A DNA stretch of 64,000 nucleotides from Trebouxia sp. TZW2008. Taxonomy: Eukaryota; Chlorophyta; Trebouxiophyceae; Trebouxiales; Trebouxiaceae. The stretch covers positions 186,001 to 250,000 of the forward strand of contig BDIU01000110.1 of assembly GCA_002118135.1 (NCBI GenBank). The letters run 5' to 3'. Shown one piece after another: positions 11,801-23,700 of this stretch. The notes beneath the pieces are model-generated. The model was not told where the DNA came from. It was given only the letters and a program-made list of their open reading frames with translations, and made no database searches. The position numbers and the translations under genes are program-made. Every line of letters starts with the position of its first letter. Within the stretch, counting starts at the first letter, position 1.

Positions 11801-14800
11801 CAGTGCTCCCAGAGACAGGCCAGGGCAGCCATTAGGGCATTGACATTTGTATGGGCAAAGGATCCAGATCAAGATTAGCTTTGATTGCAGTGCTTGCCGC
11901 AAACATGGAGCTGAACGCATGTCAAAGAATGCTGCAAGAATCTCCATGCAAACAGAATGTAAAGCAGCTGTGGCAGTGGCATGAAACATGTTGATATGAG
12001 TCAAGGTAATGAGAATCCCAAGCAACGCAATGCACCATGAACCCCCTCGAGCATTATTTGATGAAATGCATGTCTGGACAAATTCAAGAAGACATGGTCA
12101 TACTGCTCCAGCAGCGTTGCGCTATGTCTGAGCAAGTGATGTTGTATGACGGGCAATCTTTTAGCAGGCTTGTAGCCATCAGATGTCAGTGAAATCATCT
12201 CCCCACAATAGGAGAGTCCCCTAAAGGGAAAATCACCAATGGCAGAGCATTTCTACGGGATGTCTTGCTTGTGAAATTGACAACACAGAGATCTTGACAG
12301 AGACAGGCACTGTGTGGCGCCATTTGGTGGTTTCATCAAAAGGCTCAGGACAAGGGGCTTATATTGCATTACCATGGCAGCAAGTTGACTACAGCAGAAA
12401 TTAAAATGACAAAAGGACCGCGACAGCCTTTGAGAACTCACCACTGGCAGAGCATCACAGCGAGATGCCTCGCTGGCAAAGTCCACGACACACAGACCCT
12501 TGACAGAGACAGGCACTGTGTGGCGCCATTTGGTTGCTTCATGGGAAGGCTCAGGAAATGGGGGTAGCTGCTCAACCCCTGATCTAGCCCCCCACACAAA
12601 CATCCTGCACCGCAATCTACATTCATTGTGTTGCAGGAACAGGAACAAGAATGGAATACACAAACAAGTGTCTTCGCCTTTTGGATGTCACAACAGGAGC
12701 CTGCATGAATGAAAGCAGCCCAGGACTGTCTTGACACTTGAACAGCAAGTGTTGATAAGCAGCAACAGCATGCTGCTGCTCTGCACCTGCCAGCAAGACA
12801 TGCTGACGTGTCTTGTGCGGCACAGTGTCAGGATAGCTTGCCATGCTAGCTGGCAAATCACCTGGCTTGAGGCACTCGCTGGTCACATGCTTCCATAATG
12901 CCTCACAGCCAGTTGTTGTCTCAGCCAAAGCAGTGAATAAAATGAGCACATTGTTGTGGGTGACACATCACTGACCTGTGTCTAGCTTGAGACACACCCT
13001 AATCACAGGCTTCAATTATGCCCATGCACCTTTGCTGATAACCTCAACACAACGACATATTTGATGTCTGTGCTAATACATCACAGCAACAGCACCAAGA
13101 GCAGATGACATAAGATGGCACATCTCAAGCTGACACATTGCTCGCTAGTACACGGCCTGCTACGTATAAGTAATGTTGTATACAATTAGGATATACAAGC
13201 ATGGGACAGACTGAAATAGTGTGACCAGTGGGTCAACTGACCTGTTTCTGGCTTGAGGCACTCCCTGGTCACAGGCTCCAATGATTCCCATGCGCACTTG
13301 ATAGTTCAGCTGAAGCAGCGAGCCCATGGCACTTTTGGCGTACATGCCGTCCTCCTTTATAAGAGAGTCCACGACATTCTCCATCAGTACGAAGCCTGGC
13401 TTGAACCAGTCAACCACATCATAGAAAGCCTCCAGCTGCCGGTTCCTGCAACCAGGGAGTCACCAGATGTATCACTGTAGCATGCAACAAGCAATGCACA
13501 GCAGTCGAGTGTTTGATAGCATGGGTCACTGAAAGTGTATTTTGCAACTTGCCACACAGTAGCTTCAATGCATCAGACGCAGTATGCAAGTATGTCAGAG
13601 TATCCAGCACTGAAGTGAAGGGTACGTTGATTTACTGCCTGCTGTGTGTGATTCAGGACAGAATGCCTGAAACACGTGCACACAATAAGTTTGGGACAGT
13701 TGCTCAAAGCTCTGCTGTTGGAACACAATGACAACAACAATTGAGTCCGCGCAACAGGACAACATGCAGCAGCGCGTGAATGGTGCAGCGTCATACAGCG
13801 TTGCACGGTGCATGCGGCGAAGGAATGGAGCAACTCGACAGTTCGCTTGCGTTGGCACAAAATGGCTCTGGACAGAAAACAATGGAGCAGTTCATTGCTT
13901 CTGTATGCACCTAGCTGGGTGATGGAACCTTGCTAGAGGCTTGTCAATGATGACTTTGATGCAGCCAATGTGGCCTCCTGTGACCAACACAATGGAGTGG
14001 ATGAGTGCTGCATGCTAACCTGGAGTCATCTCTGATGTCAACACGCAACGCATGCCGATTGTGGCCTGACAGTCCCTGGCACGGTGGCCCTCCCATTACA
14101 ATGTCTATGTCCCCTGCAATGCGCACAGCCAGGTTACCTCACCTTGCTTGATACTGCTGTCTTCTGCCAGATGCAATCAAAGGATATTTGTGCAATCAAA
14201 CATCCTTTGATTGCACACTGAAATCACACATCAAGTGACTCAACATGTTTGCAACTTGGGTAGCGACCTGTTACAGGTCTACCTAGAATCAACATCATGT
14301 TACCTTACAATACAGTCTGCATACTGAACTAGCCAGAACCACTGCAAGCAGCCAAATGCAAGTCACCTGGATAGAATGCAACAGCTGGAGGGCTGTGAAG
14401 CTCAGCTCACCTGATGCCCTATTTAGCAAGCTGCATGCAACCAACACACATGCATCTCATTGCAGCTGGTAGCGTCATCAGACCAATTGGGTCCCTTTTC
14501 TCTCCTGGATTAGCCTAGCTTGCCTTGCATGATTGCAGTCAGAGGTTAGCAGCAGGACAGCTGGAATAGCACCTGGGAAGGGAACACGCTTTTGTTGCCG
14601 CACGCTCTTGACAAAGTCAAAGAGCAGCTCATCACAGTTCAGTTTGTCTTCATCTTCCCAGGTTGTGCCGTCAGGATGATCACGATCTGCCCAGTTCTGC
14701 CACTTGACCTTGAACTGCAACCGGCAGTTGTTCTGCCTCAGGCCTTCGAGCAGATTGCCCTTGTCCTGCCCTGCATCATGCACTGTCCCGATGTAACCAA

Positions 14801-17800
14801 GATGGCAATGATGACAACAAGAAGAAGAGTATAAAGGTGGTAACCCTCAGGGCATCTAGCAGATTGCCCTTGCCCTGCCCTGAACTACGCAGCCCTCACT
14901 TGACTCTGCTGCTGGTGACAAGGAGCAGAAATGCACAACTGAAGTGCCTTCACATTTGCTCAAATGACTTGCCTCTTGCTGCATACGCTGATGAAGTGAT
15001 GCGACTGCAGCAGGCAGCTGCACTCAATGGCACAATGTGAGCGTATTTTAAAACATTTAGCACTTTGATTTGATTTGACTTGACTTTGTGATAGTCAGCT
15101 ACAGTACAGTCTTTATGGCCTTACATTGGGTCTCTAGTTTGAATGATGTCCTGTGGACCCCCTGTGGGGTCTCTGAAAGGACGCAACAGGGGGCCAGTAC
15201 GCAGTGAACAATGGCTGTCAACAGCACAGTCGGTTCTGACTACTACTGGGACAGGTGTCACGACAAAAGAGCCCAAAATTGGGCAGCATATCTGAATGTA
15301 CACTCAAGCAAGCCTTTCTGATAAGTAAGCAGATCTGGGACATTACCAGAAGTGCCGCGCTCGGCGGAGTCAGTGATCCGTACGTTTTCTATCGCCTCCA
15401 CATCCCAAGCCTCCTCCTCTTCTGCTTCTTCATCCCCATCATAACGCTCAGCATGCCTGTTGCCTCTGCTGCTTTTTGCCTGTGATGATGAGCCCTGTTC
15501 TGCTCTGCTTCTGCTGCGTTTCCCCGGTGAAGATGTGCCCTGTTGTGTTGTGCTTGCAACAGGCCTTGTGAGCTTGCTGCTGTCTGATGCTGCTGGGATT
15601 CCCTGCCTATCTTGAGCTTGGCTGCCTGCAACAGCAGCCGCTTTGTTTGCAATCCAAATGTATAAGTGCTGAAATACAGCTCAAAGCATGATGCAACAGC
15701 CTGTTGTGTTGTGTTTGCAGCAGTCCTTGTGTTTGCAGCAGGCCCTGCTGTCTGATGCTGCTGGGATTTGCTGTCTATCTTGAGCCTGGCTGTCTGCAGC
15801 AGCAGCTGAAATTGAAAAACTCGGCCAATCAAGCACAGGGCCTGACGTCTCAGCCTGTCCAAGGGTTCCTATTGTTGCAGGTGATATTCTGAGCAGGCCA
15901 GATTTGAAATTGTTTAACAGGAAAATTTCTGCTACGGAGCACGCAGCCAGAAGTAATTATCATATGAGTATAGATTGATTACACATTTCAGCACATGTGC
16001 TAGGTGTGTGTGGCCCAAATCCTATCTCGCCAGGCTGATTTGTTTGAGCATCACAGTGAGGACGTAATAGAGCAAGGATGATCTGTGTCACTACATGTGG
16101 TGTACAGTTGTACTTCAGTGCAGTGACAGCAGCATTACTGTGTGTCAAGTTTGTTGATTGGGCCAACAACAGGCTTTGGCTTTTGTGGGTGTGAGACCAA
16201 CCTTGTGGGGCCAGCAACTTTTGTCTGTTCATGCTGTCTCAAGCAGAAAGCAGAGCACCAGCAAAGAAAGGAGCCATGTACACGTCTTGTGTTTCAGACA
16301 GCTATACAAGTGGCTTTGCATATTGCAAGCCAACAGCGTTGTCTGTTCTTCAAGCTTTGCATCTTTGTCATATTGTGACAACAGCATGTGACAACAGCAT
16401 GTGACAACAGCATGTGACGACAGCATATGACAACAGCATGTGACAACAGCATGTGACGACAGCATATGACGACAGCATGCGACGACAGCATGCGACGACA
16501 GCATGCGACAACAGCATGTGACAACAGCATGTGACAACAGCATGTGACGACAGCATGTGACGACAGCATGTGACAACAGCATGTGACAGCAGCATGTGAC
16601 AACAGCATGTGACAACAGCATGTGACAACAGCATGTGACAACAGCATGTGACAACAGCATGGATTGACTCACCCTCATCAGGAGCCCAAGTATCAGGAAA
16701 GCGGTCAGATAGCTTCTTGAGCTTGATGCACAGCATCAACCATTCATCCACTCCCATGCAGTTCACCTGCAACCAAAATGTGCCGAGGTTGGTCATAGTC
16801 AGTGCTGTGCTCCCATGCAGTTGACCTGCGACCAACATGTGCCAACCTTTGTCAAAATCATTGCTATGCTAACTTGGTCATCATAACAATCGCTTTGCTA
16901 CCTTGTTCCCAGTGTGCTCAACAAGCATAGCTTTGCTTACAAGTGTAGTGCAGCAAGGCGCATCATTACTCCCATGTGGTTGACCTGCAACCAAAGAGTG
17001 CCGAGGTTGATCAGAACGACTGCTACGCTCCCATGCAGTTGACATGCAACCAAAATGTGTCAAGCTTGGTCTAATAATTGTTACGCCAAGTTTTCCTGGG
17101 TGTGCCCAACAACTGGAGCTTTGCTTGCAAATGTGGTGCAGCAAGATGCATAAGCCATTGACTGAATCTGTTGCAGATGATCTGCAGATAACATACGTCA
17201 ACTTTGCTAGGACAAAAATTGTTGTGCTGTACAACCCCTAGAGTGAAAGTGAGAAAAGCCTTTGCTTGACAATTGCTACACAGAGGCGCAACCACACTGC
17301 TCAGCTCAAGGCATAGGCAATCGCAAATGATTTTCTGCAAGCTGCGATTCGCTATCAGTACTGCAAAGATGTGTCAAAGCTTTGAGTCTGGATGATGTAT
17401 AGCAAATTGTATTGCAAATAGTGTTTTGTCTGACTTCCAAAAGTTGAATATCAGACGTCCCTACAAAGACGCTCAAGACAAGCTTGCCTGGCGAGACACA
17501 CACCTGGCACATGTGCTGGAATGTATAATTTCACTATTGATTATCGATGTCAAGTCAACTGCTGGAGGTGTCACTGTCTACAGTGACAGAGCTTCAATGG
17601 CAACTCACTGCAGCATCTGGGTAGTTGACACGGAAACTGCAGCATGCAGACTCCTCATTGTCCACTGCCCAATGCGTGTTGATGTGAACTCTGTCAGTCT
17701 TGTGGTCCACGAAAGACATGCCTCCACAGCCGCAGTAGAGGTCCACTGCATTGAGTACCTACAGAAGTAAAGGCAAAGCTGTTAAACGCTGCAATGCGTC

Positions 17801-20329
17801 AAAACAATAAATCAGTCTGAAAAGGCAATAGTTGCTCACAAGGTACATCTGTACCTGCAGTGATGTCAGACCAAGGTATGCACAGCGTCACAGTAAAATG
17901 CGATTTGTACACTGCGCCTACAGGGTTGATGTGAAGTTCTTGAACACTAAAGCGCTGGACACAACATGCAAACAGGCTTACCCGTGGCAGATGAGTGCCT
18001 GTGCTTGCAGCTGCAGGAGAACAGCCCTCAGGATATCTGTCAATGAAGGTGAAGAAGCGGCGGTCATGCTCCTGATTGAACCAGTAGTCACAATTGCCAG
18101 GGTCTGTACACCCTGGAGGTACATGCTTCACTGTCACCCTCCTGCCACAACACACAATCTCAAGAGTGTGACCTTGCTTGAGGGGGCAAGCGTCTGCAGT
18201 CTAGCTGGACAACATCAAGCTGTGAACTGCCAGTGCCTGAGAAACACAAGGGAAGCAAGCATCTTCTGCATGGCTTACAAAGGGCGGTCTTGCAGGCCTG
18301 ACAAGAATGTTATTGTCAGTTCTCAGTACTGGCAGTGCAAAAGCAAAGGTAAGGATGACGCAGTCAGCTCAACGACCAGAAGATGCACAATGGCAAGCAG
18401 CTTTTGCATGCCATTATGCTTCCCATGAGGATTGCGCTTGCTGCGACATTCTTGCCTTGCATATGACAGCAGACACTGCCATGCGTGCATGAGGCATGCA
18501 GAACAGGCTTGCTGTTGAGCATGCATAGCTTGCTGCATCATTCTAGCATTTGCTTTGTCAAGCCAGGATGGCGAACAATGACCTGCATGCATGAGATGTG
18601 CATATGCAGTTGCCGTTGTGAATGTATTGATTGTCATGATTGCTGCACCATTCTTGACTTGACATTTGGGGGAGAGAACTGACAGTGCTGACTCAAATGC
18701 AACGAGGGTGTCCCTTGAGCTTTGCAGACTGGTGCAATTTGTGATCTGAAAGCGCAGGCAGCAATGCCATGACTAATCACCTGATGATTGTCTGCAGTGA
18801 CTGCGTATTGCCATGGGCATTGGCACCCTGGTCATATATTTGATTGTCATGATCAGACGCACGGAATACGCGCTCCCGCTCCAATGAGACAGGGTCCTCT
18901 TTGGCGCCATTTGTTTGCACAACCAAAGCAGTGTTCCACAAGGAATAGAACCAGTGACCTGAGAAGTACCTGCCGCCCTGCAAGGGTAGAAAGAACTTGA
19001 CAGCATTGGTGTCAGCTTGAAGTTGGTAGCGCCTTGGGAAGCGTTAGATGCCAGAAAGATGATGGGGATGGAGTCTGCAACATGATGATGTTTGATGTGG
19101 AAGCATTTCACTAGTGTAGACAACAAGCAGGCATGAGCTGGGCCTAGCAAAAGCGCATCCCCTGTGGCACCCATGTTGAAGCAATTTCTCATCAACATTT
19201 CACCTTTTTTGTAATGCCCATTTGCATCTTTGCACTTGGGCATGCACATTTGTATGCCAAATTTGTCTGGCATCATGCATACATGCTGAAGTGATCGCAA
19301 CGAAGTGAGCACCTTCACATCTTCAAACAGCTCAGTCACTTGCATGATCCAGGGTCTGCTGATGTGATTTTCATCTTCAGCTTCATCACTGTGAACTTCC
19401 ACAAAGTCTCCCAGATATACCTGAGGCGCATTTTGACATTGACTGAATTGACATAATGTCTTTGCAAGGCAAAATGGCACCTTTGCAGGGCAATACGGCA
19501 TCAATGCTGTGATGCAGAGAAAGCAACATGAAATGCAGAAACGGCTTCAACCAACTGCAGGCAGCTGGATTAGCAGGACATGCTGTGACTTGTGGTGCTG
19601 ATGTGCAGCCATTTGTGAGGCTTGGCCCCTGCTGGCAGCTCAAGCTACATCATGCTATAATGCCAGAGTTGCTTGGTGTTGAGTGCTTGCAGCATTGACG
19701 GTGCCATGCAACATTGAACGACTGTCCACTCACATGGCCCAGACCCACAATCTTGACCTTGTTGTAGTGGGCCACAACCACCGCCCCATCATACTCCTGC
19801 ACATTGCCTTGAAAATCTGGAGCATTCGTATGCCAAAGGGAGACGGTGACTTTGCTTGCAAAGCTGGACCATCATTACCTGCAGCTTGCAGTAGACTGCT
19901 GTCTTCTGTACATTGCCATACTTCCGATTCCACCTCTGGCTAGCTATGTCCTGCAAGGGATCATCAGGTGAGCAACTTGGTGCAACATATGCTGGACCCC
20001 AGAGACCTTAACGCCTAAGGGAAACTTACTGGCTGTACTGGCTGTCCGCACCAAGACGACTCATCTCCGTCAAATTGATCATTCAGACTGCGCGAGACTT
20101 GCTCTGACTTAACGCGTGACTGTTTTGCGCCTGCAAGCGGCGCTGCACAAGGATAAACGAAAACGTCGTTGCAGAGACTCTTGGCAGCGCACATCTGCAG
20201 CACGATCCCACCTGAAGCAATTTGAACCTTCGACGTTCTCCATGGCGTATGTGACATGCTGCCGTAAGTGATCCTGTCTGCCGCTGAAGCGGCCTGCAGA
20301 GATTCGGGCAACGCGGATGGGCTCGCCAT
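5884..20329 (-). CDS. CMT: Chromomethylase-type DNA (cytosine-5) methyltransferase with BAH and chromo domains, 21 exons
   Basis: Exons in transcript order: 20030-20329, 19879-19950, 19734-19796, 19313-19420, 18827-18977, 17982-18193, 17609-17758, 16673-16766, 15347-15625, 14573-14770, 14020-14113, 13242-13445, 12442-12604, 11262-11504, 10604-10855, 10035-10194, 9334-9470, 8527-8616, 7795-7883, 6586-6745, 5884-6177. Total 3513 nt, 1170 aa, every junction GT-AG and phase-consistent. The family methylates cytosines, mainly at CHG sites, in H3K9-methylated chromatin. BAH domain at about 125-300 (YLGDFVEVHS; GHWFYSLWNTALVVQ). Motif I DLYCGCGGMS near 307. A charged linker (about 384-476) leads to a chromodomain (FKVKWQNWADRDHPDGTTWE, about 490-520) placed between motifs I and IV, as in plant CMTs. 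Motif IV GGPPCQG with the catalytic Cys near 554; motif VI LMENV near 597; QARNR near 641; RAEPHS near 965; motif X YQQIGNAVSP near 1021. The exon 5/6 junction and the region between exons 13 and 14 are the least certain. Confidence 0.9.
6835..6965 (-). repeat. Dispersed intronic element, copy a
   Basis: Read on the minus strand it starts with CAGCACATGTGCTAGGTGTG, continues with CCAAGTCCTATCTTGCCAGG and ends near ATCAGACAAAAC. Clearly related copies lie at about 15991-16075, 17420-17525, 30385-30465 and 61610-61690. All five sit inside introns. No coding capacity is visible; a short non-autonomous transposon or SINE-like element is possible. Confidence 0.65.
6989..7080 (-). repeat. Duplicate of the methyltransferase exon 20 start with upstream intron sequence
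   Basis: Read on minus, a GCAATGCTGTG-like block and TATCAACAGATTGGCAAT repeat the start of exon 20 (TATCAACAGATCGGCAATGC). The upstream intron context is partly shared as well. The copy lies upstream of the true exon in transcript order and leaves the frame quickly. It looks like a duplication across the acceptor junction. Confidence 0.65.
7478..7838 (-). repeat. 109-bp tandem array derived from the methyltransferase exon 19 / intron junction
   Basis: The block TGCTGTTGCA or a close variant starts at 7481, 7590, 7699 and 7808, giving a constant 109-bp period over four units. The 7808 unit includes the real end of exon 19, with the donor at 7794. The other three lie downstream in the intron in transcript order and keep recognisable exon sequence plus donor-like ends. 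The copies differ by substitutions and small changes, so the array is not recent. Confidence 0.85.
9225..9310 (+). repeat. Low-complexity TGC/TGT-rich stretch in a methyltransferase intron
   Basis: An imperfect run of TGCTGTTGCTGC-type triplets lies just downstream of exon 17 in transcript order. It gives long open frames on both strands that I do not regard as coding. Confidence 0.7.
9480..9735 (-). repeat. Partial duplicates of methyltransferase exon 17 and its acceptor region
   Basis: On plus, TTGGGAACGGCACATTCTG at about 9650 matches TTGGCAACAGCACATTCTGG in exon 17. The flanking block GGCAGCATGGGTGTGCCCAG appears twice, near 9506 and 9713. The copy lies upstream of the true exon in transcript order and duplicates acceptor plus exon start. 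It cannot substitute for the exon, because its frame decays. Confidence 0.75.
10250..10330 (-). repeat. Duplicate of methyltransferase exon 16 start
   Basis: On minus, GCAGCCTGTCATTCTGAAGG in the copy parallels GCAGCTTATTGTTCTGAAGG in the true exon, and AGCACTGCAGCG parallels GATCACCGCAGC. The copy precedes the exon in transcript order and so repeats the 3' splice region and exon start. Confidence 0.7.
11105..11200 (-). repeat. Duplicate of methyltransferase exon 14 end with donor
   Basis: The plus-strand text from CATCTGCTCAGTCCCACCC to about 11195 matches 11261-11352, for example CTTGCTCAGTCCTGCCC, with a few substitutions and an indel. It lies downstream of the true exon in transcript order, so it repeats exon end, donor region and flank. 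Confidence 0.75.
12240..12353 (-). repeat. Duplicate of methyltransferase exon 13 end with donor
   Basis: The block TGACAGAGACAGGCACTGTG, continuing through TGGCGCCATTTGGT, is identical in the copy (from about 12295) and in true exon 13 (from about 12500). Flanks also align, down to GGCAGAGCAT at the donor end. In the copy the exon frame is interrupted. It lies downstream of the real exon in transcript order. Confidence 0.85.
12845..13035 (-). repeat. Two duplicates of methyltransferase exon 12 end with donor
   Basis: CTTGAGGCACTCGCTGGTCA at about 12869 and CTTGAGACACACCCTAATCA at about 12987 both repeat CTTGAGGCACTCCCTGGTCA of true exon 12 (about 13252). Each is preceded by an ACCTG-like donor context. 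Both lie downstream of the real exon in transcript order. Confidence 0.8.
14840..14885 (-). repeat. Duplicate of the chromodomain exon (exon 10) acceptor and start
   Basis: The plus strand AGCAGATTGCCCTTGCCCTG near 14859 repeats AGCAGATTGCCCTTGTCCTG at 14751. Neighbouring CCTCAGGGC matches CCTCAGGCC. The copy lies upstream of exon 10 in transcript order. Confidence 0.75.
15700..15810 (-). repeat. Duplicate of methyltransferase exon 9 start (linker exon)
   Basis: Read on minus, CAGCCAGGCTCAAGATAGAC and CCCAGCAGCATCAGACAGCA of the copy match CAGCCAAGCTCAAGATAGGC and the same CCCAGCAGCATCAGACAGCA in exon 9. The copy lies upstream of the real exon in transcript order. The ensuing AACACAACACAACAGG block is repeated as well. 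Confidence 0.8.
15991..16075 (+). repeat. Dispersed intronic element, copy b
   Basis: It contains CAGCACATGTGCTAGGTGTG followed by CCAAATCCTATCTCGCCAGG and CATCACAGTGAGGACG. It matches copy a nearly base for base in the first 45 positions. It is located in intron 8 of the methyltransferase, opposite in strand to that gene. Confidence 0.65.
16375..16660. repeat. 13-bp minisatellite, 22 units
   Basis: The unit GTGACAACAGCAT is repeated 22 times over 286 bp with few variants (GACGACAG, GCGACAACAG, ATGACAACAG). It abuts the donor of methyltransferase exon 8 (donor at 16672), so the intron opens almost directly into the array. Long open frames of MLLSHAVV type over this stretch are artefacts of the repeat. 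Confidence 0.95.
16805..17060 (-). repeat. Three duplicates of the methyltransferase exon 8 acceptor and exon start
   Basis: The plus strand CTCCCATGCAGTTCACCTGC at the true exon start (about 16751) recurs as CTCCCATGCAGTTGACCTGC at 16810, CTCCCATGTGGTTGACCTGC at 16970 and CTCCCATGCAGTTGACATGC at 17029. All three lie upstream of exon 8 in transcript order. Two keep the AG acceptor; the 17029 copy has lost it. Confidence 0.85.
17420..17525 (-). repeat. Dispersed intronic element, copy c
   Basis: On minus it reads CAGCACATGTGCCAGGTGTG, then GTCTCGCCAGGCAAGCTTGT, and ends with GTCAGACAAAACAC. It shares both ends with copy a (6835-6965). It lies in intron 7 of the methyltransferase. Confidence 0.65.
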
Positions 20330-20769
20330 TACACTTATCGCAGCACGGTCTGATACATTGCTACATCACGGCTTTAGCGGCAGCCTTCTTGATGAAAGGC
20401 AAAGCCGTTTTCGTCATTGCCGCTTGGGGCAAAGCGTTTTGCTGCTTCACTCGGGAGCTCGGTCAACCCGGCTTGGCGAGCATGCTGTGCTGCGACCTCC
20501 TCGTTCACATTTCAGCATAATACAGTCAGTTCCTCTGACAGAGCTCAGGTTCTGTTGCAGACGTCTGTGATTAATGCGTTGCGCAAGCGCATTGGTGCCT
20601 GCATCTGCTGTGCAGAGAAGTGCGCAGGTCGATCTCGGGAACGCACTTTGAGCATCGAAGCTAACAAGCTCTTGATGTCTGGCTTGGCTGCGCTCGTCTT
20701 AGCTGTAGCCTAAGCTAACAGAGCTGAACCCTTTTTAACAGCAAGCGCGGCAATCAGTTTACGCCTGCC
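20330..20769. promoter_or_regulatory. Shared upstream region of two divergent genes
   Basis: The methyltransferase (minus, start 20329) and the coiled-coil gene (plus, start 20770) diverge from this 440-bp stretch, so it should contain both promoters and 5' UTRs. I see no TATA-like box or other motif that I can defend. The base composition is more GC-rich than in the introns on either side. Confidence 0.45.
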
Positions 20770-23700
20770 ATGAAGCATGATGACAGTGCTATTGAAGCTG
20801 CGAAGAGCCTCAAGGTGAATATGTTGCGCCTTTGCGCCAGGATGTCTTGCTGCAAGTCCAGATGGCTTGCAGGCTTTTAATCCTTGCGTGACTGTCATCA
20901 GCTGCTTGCCTGCAGGCTGTTCTGGTATCGAAGCTGCAGGCAAAGGACGCAACTTCGCAGACAAGCGGGAGCTTGATGAAGGCTGTGCAGGTGTGTGACA
21001 AATTTCTGACAAGAGCTCACGGCACTCAAGCAGAGCTAGACGTCCTGAAGTCAGAAGTCCACCTGATTTTGGCACAGCAGGTATATCTGTGGCCTAGCCT
21101 TCACACTTGCTATTCATTTCAAGTACAAGTGTAATTGAGATGCTTGCTTGACAGCACATGCTGCAGCATCTTGCAGTGGCATGCTGTTGCATGACTTGCA
21201 TATAGCGCTTCTCTTCAGGCTACCCATATGCTACGCGTGACTATGCTCTTCTGTGTCACAGGCTTCTGTCAAGCATGGGATTCCTCGGCCTTCAGTTGCG
21301 ATGCCTCAGCCAGTTGCTTCAAGCCGCACAACTTCATCTTACAAGGAGTTGCAACGGCAGGCGTCAACTGTAAGTAGGCTTTGTTTGTTTCCACGGCTCA
21401 CACATCTTGCAGCTGCCTTGAAACACAGTTGCATGCTCATTCATGCAGTCCTTGAGGCTGTTGAGGTCTACGCTTTTCAATCTTGCTCATGACACCAGCA
21501 TCACATGCTAAATAGCAATTTGCACAAATTACAATTCAATCATAAAGAGGGAGCAAAAGCCACAAGACCGTCTTGTGTTTGCTGCCAATGATCTCTGATG
21601 CGTGGTTGAGTTCCAAGGCCCTTTGGCACAATCGCTCATCAGGCATCAAGCCCAAAAGTAGCTCTCACTGTGGCAAACAATGCCAGGCATTTACTCCTTA
21701 CCTTGAGTGTTGAGTGCTCAAAAGCGAAAATGATCCCGCTGAGCGGACCAAGTGTAGCTCTCACAGCCCTCTGTAATGCAGGTCAGCAATCAGTCCTCAG
21801 CTTGGCCGCCATTGGCAAGCATCCTTGTGGAGCCAAAGGCGCATGTGCGCTGTGGTGACTTTGACAAGATGGTCATCATGCAGGTAGTAACATTGCTGAC
21901 CTTTTCTATACTTTTTTTATATAAAAGGGTGTTCCGTCTGTAAGCTTGGCAGACTTGAGCATGCCTGCAATGTCCAAGGGCATTGCAGGCATGGGCATCC
22001 TATATGTAATTTACATATGCAAAAGCTGCCTGCAAGCGCTGTACGGCTTTATACAAATCATTGATTTTATCCGCTATCTTTCTGTACATGTGGACAAGTT
22101 CATGACTGAGCTTGCCAAGTCGTGGCATGACTTGAGCAGAATTATGTGTACAAGGGTGCTTTGCGGCACAGCAAAACACCTCCTGTGCTGCCAAGCCTGC
22201 ATGACAAACAAAAACTCCCAACTTGACGAGTGTACAGGATGCGGCAGCAGCAAGGGAAGCTGAGCAAGCCAAGCAGCAGGCTCAGAGCAAGCAGGCAAGA
22301 GTCAGGAAGGTGCTTGCAGATCAGCGCAGCCAAGCCCAACAAGCCAAAAACGCTCTTCTTGAAGTCAGAAAGAAAGAAGCTGCTGAGTTGAAGGACTCCA
22401 TCAGGCAGTTTGAGCAGGAAGAGATGCAGAAGTGGCAGCAGCACAAGCAGCAGCAAGCTAAGACCAAGCAGATGTACAGTCAGCAGGTGATCCACCTGCT
22501 GTGACACTGTCACTCTGAACATCTTTGCTGCACCCTCGAGCGTACATTGAACCTCTGCAATGATTCAATTGTGAACACAGCAACTATTGACACAGCAAGC
22601 GAACACAGTAGTATTTGGTGTGCACTGTCAGCAACAAAGCAGTGATCACAACTGAGAAGATATGGCTCGATCTCAGAGCATGCAACCTCCTGTAGACGAC
22701 TGAGTGTGTGCTATTTGCAAAAAGCTTTGCCGCTTCAAGCTACTAAGCTGCAGATCCAAGTCTGCAAGCCTGTCAGCAGCCAACACAGTGCATTTAGCAC
22801 ACAGAACCTGCTCTTGAGTGCATCTGGTACCTGTCTCAGGTGGCTGAGGCTCGAGCACGGCGGCAAGCTGAGCAGGAGGTTGTTCAGCAAGAAATCGCCA
22901 CAGAGCGACGTCGTCTGGCAGAAGAGGAGCGACAAGCTGCAGCTGAAAGGGTAAACCCTTGCTAGTGGTGTCATGATCAACTTGCCCTCTGTTCTCTCTA
23001 ACATGCGGCATTGCAACAGCACCTTGCATGATCATGGCACTACATTGGTGTATTCAACAGGCACATGCAGCATCAGACAGCCAGTTTGAGACATAGGCAC
23101 AGCTGACAGGTACAGCCAACAGGCAAAGCCAACAAGCGCAGCCAACAAGTACAGGCGGCAGCCAGATGTAGCACGGGTCAAAGTCAGACAGCACCAGCAT
23201 GTTACTCCAGCCAGAATCTGCTCAAGACACAACCACCTTGCAGCGCGGACAGTGGGGTCCTTCTTTTGAGTGTTCACAGCATGTGGACAGGGGCTGGCAA
23301 GTGAGCACGTGCTGCAATGGCTCCAGCTTAATGCAGCTATGCAGCGCCCCAAATTTAGCCAAGCACTACTAGTGCAGCCAAATGCAGCCATGCAGCAACA
23401 ATCTGCAGCTATGCAGGACTGCTGCTGCTGGTGTGTATGAATTCCAAAGCTCTTGCAGGAATCTGCAGCTTTGCACTTATACGCGCTTACCAAGAAGATT
23501 ACACTTGTCCACGGACTCCTCCTCGATGGCCTGCAGCTCAAGCCTCAGCCATGCATTCCCTGCAGCTGTGTCATTGTGCAGGTCAAACTGCAATCACTTA
23601 GTCGTGTCAAAGGATCAGATCCTGGCAGCGTTCACCTCATTGCCTCAGAAGTGGCTGTCAGATGGCAAAGGATTGGCAAATTGCGCTGGCTGCGTAGCTC

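Noticed and set aside
12001..12198. Extra methyltransferase exon between exons 13 and 14
   Set aside because: The frame is open but adds no known methyltransferase motif, and exons 13 and 14 already join in phase at the expected place.
16375..16660. Possible CRISPR array
   Set aside because: Units are contiguous 13-bp repeats without spacers, in a eukaryotic intron.
16229..16838. Long minus-strand open frames over the 13-bp array
   Set aside because: A 13-bp unit without stops is open in all registers and gives a 13-residue repeat; the array lies in an intron of a well-supported gene.
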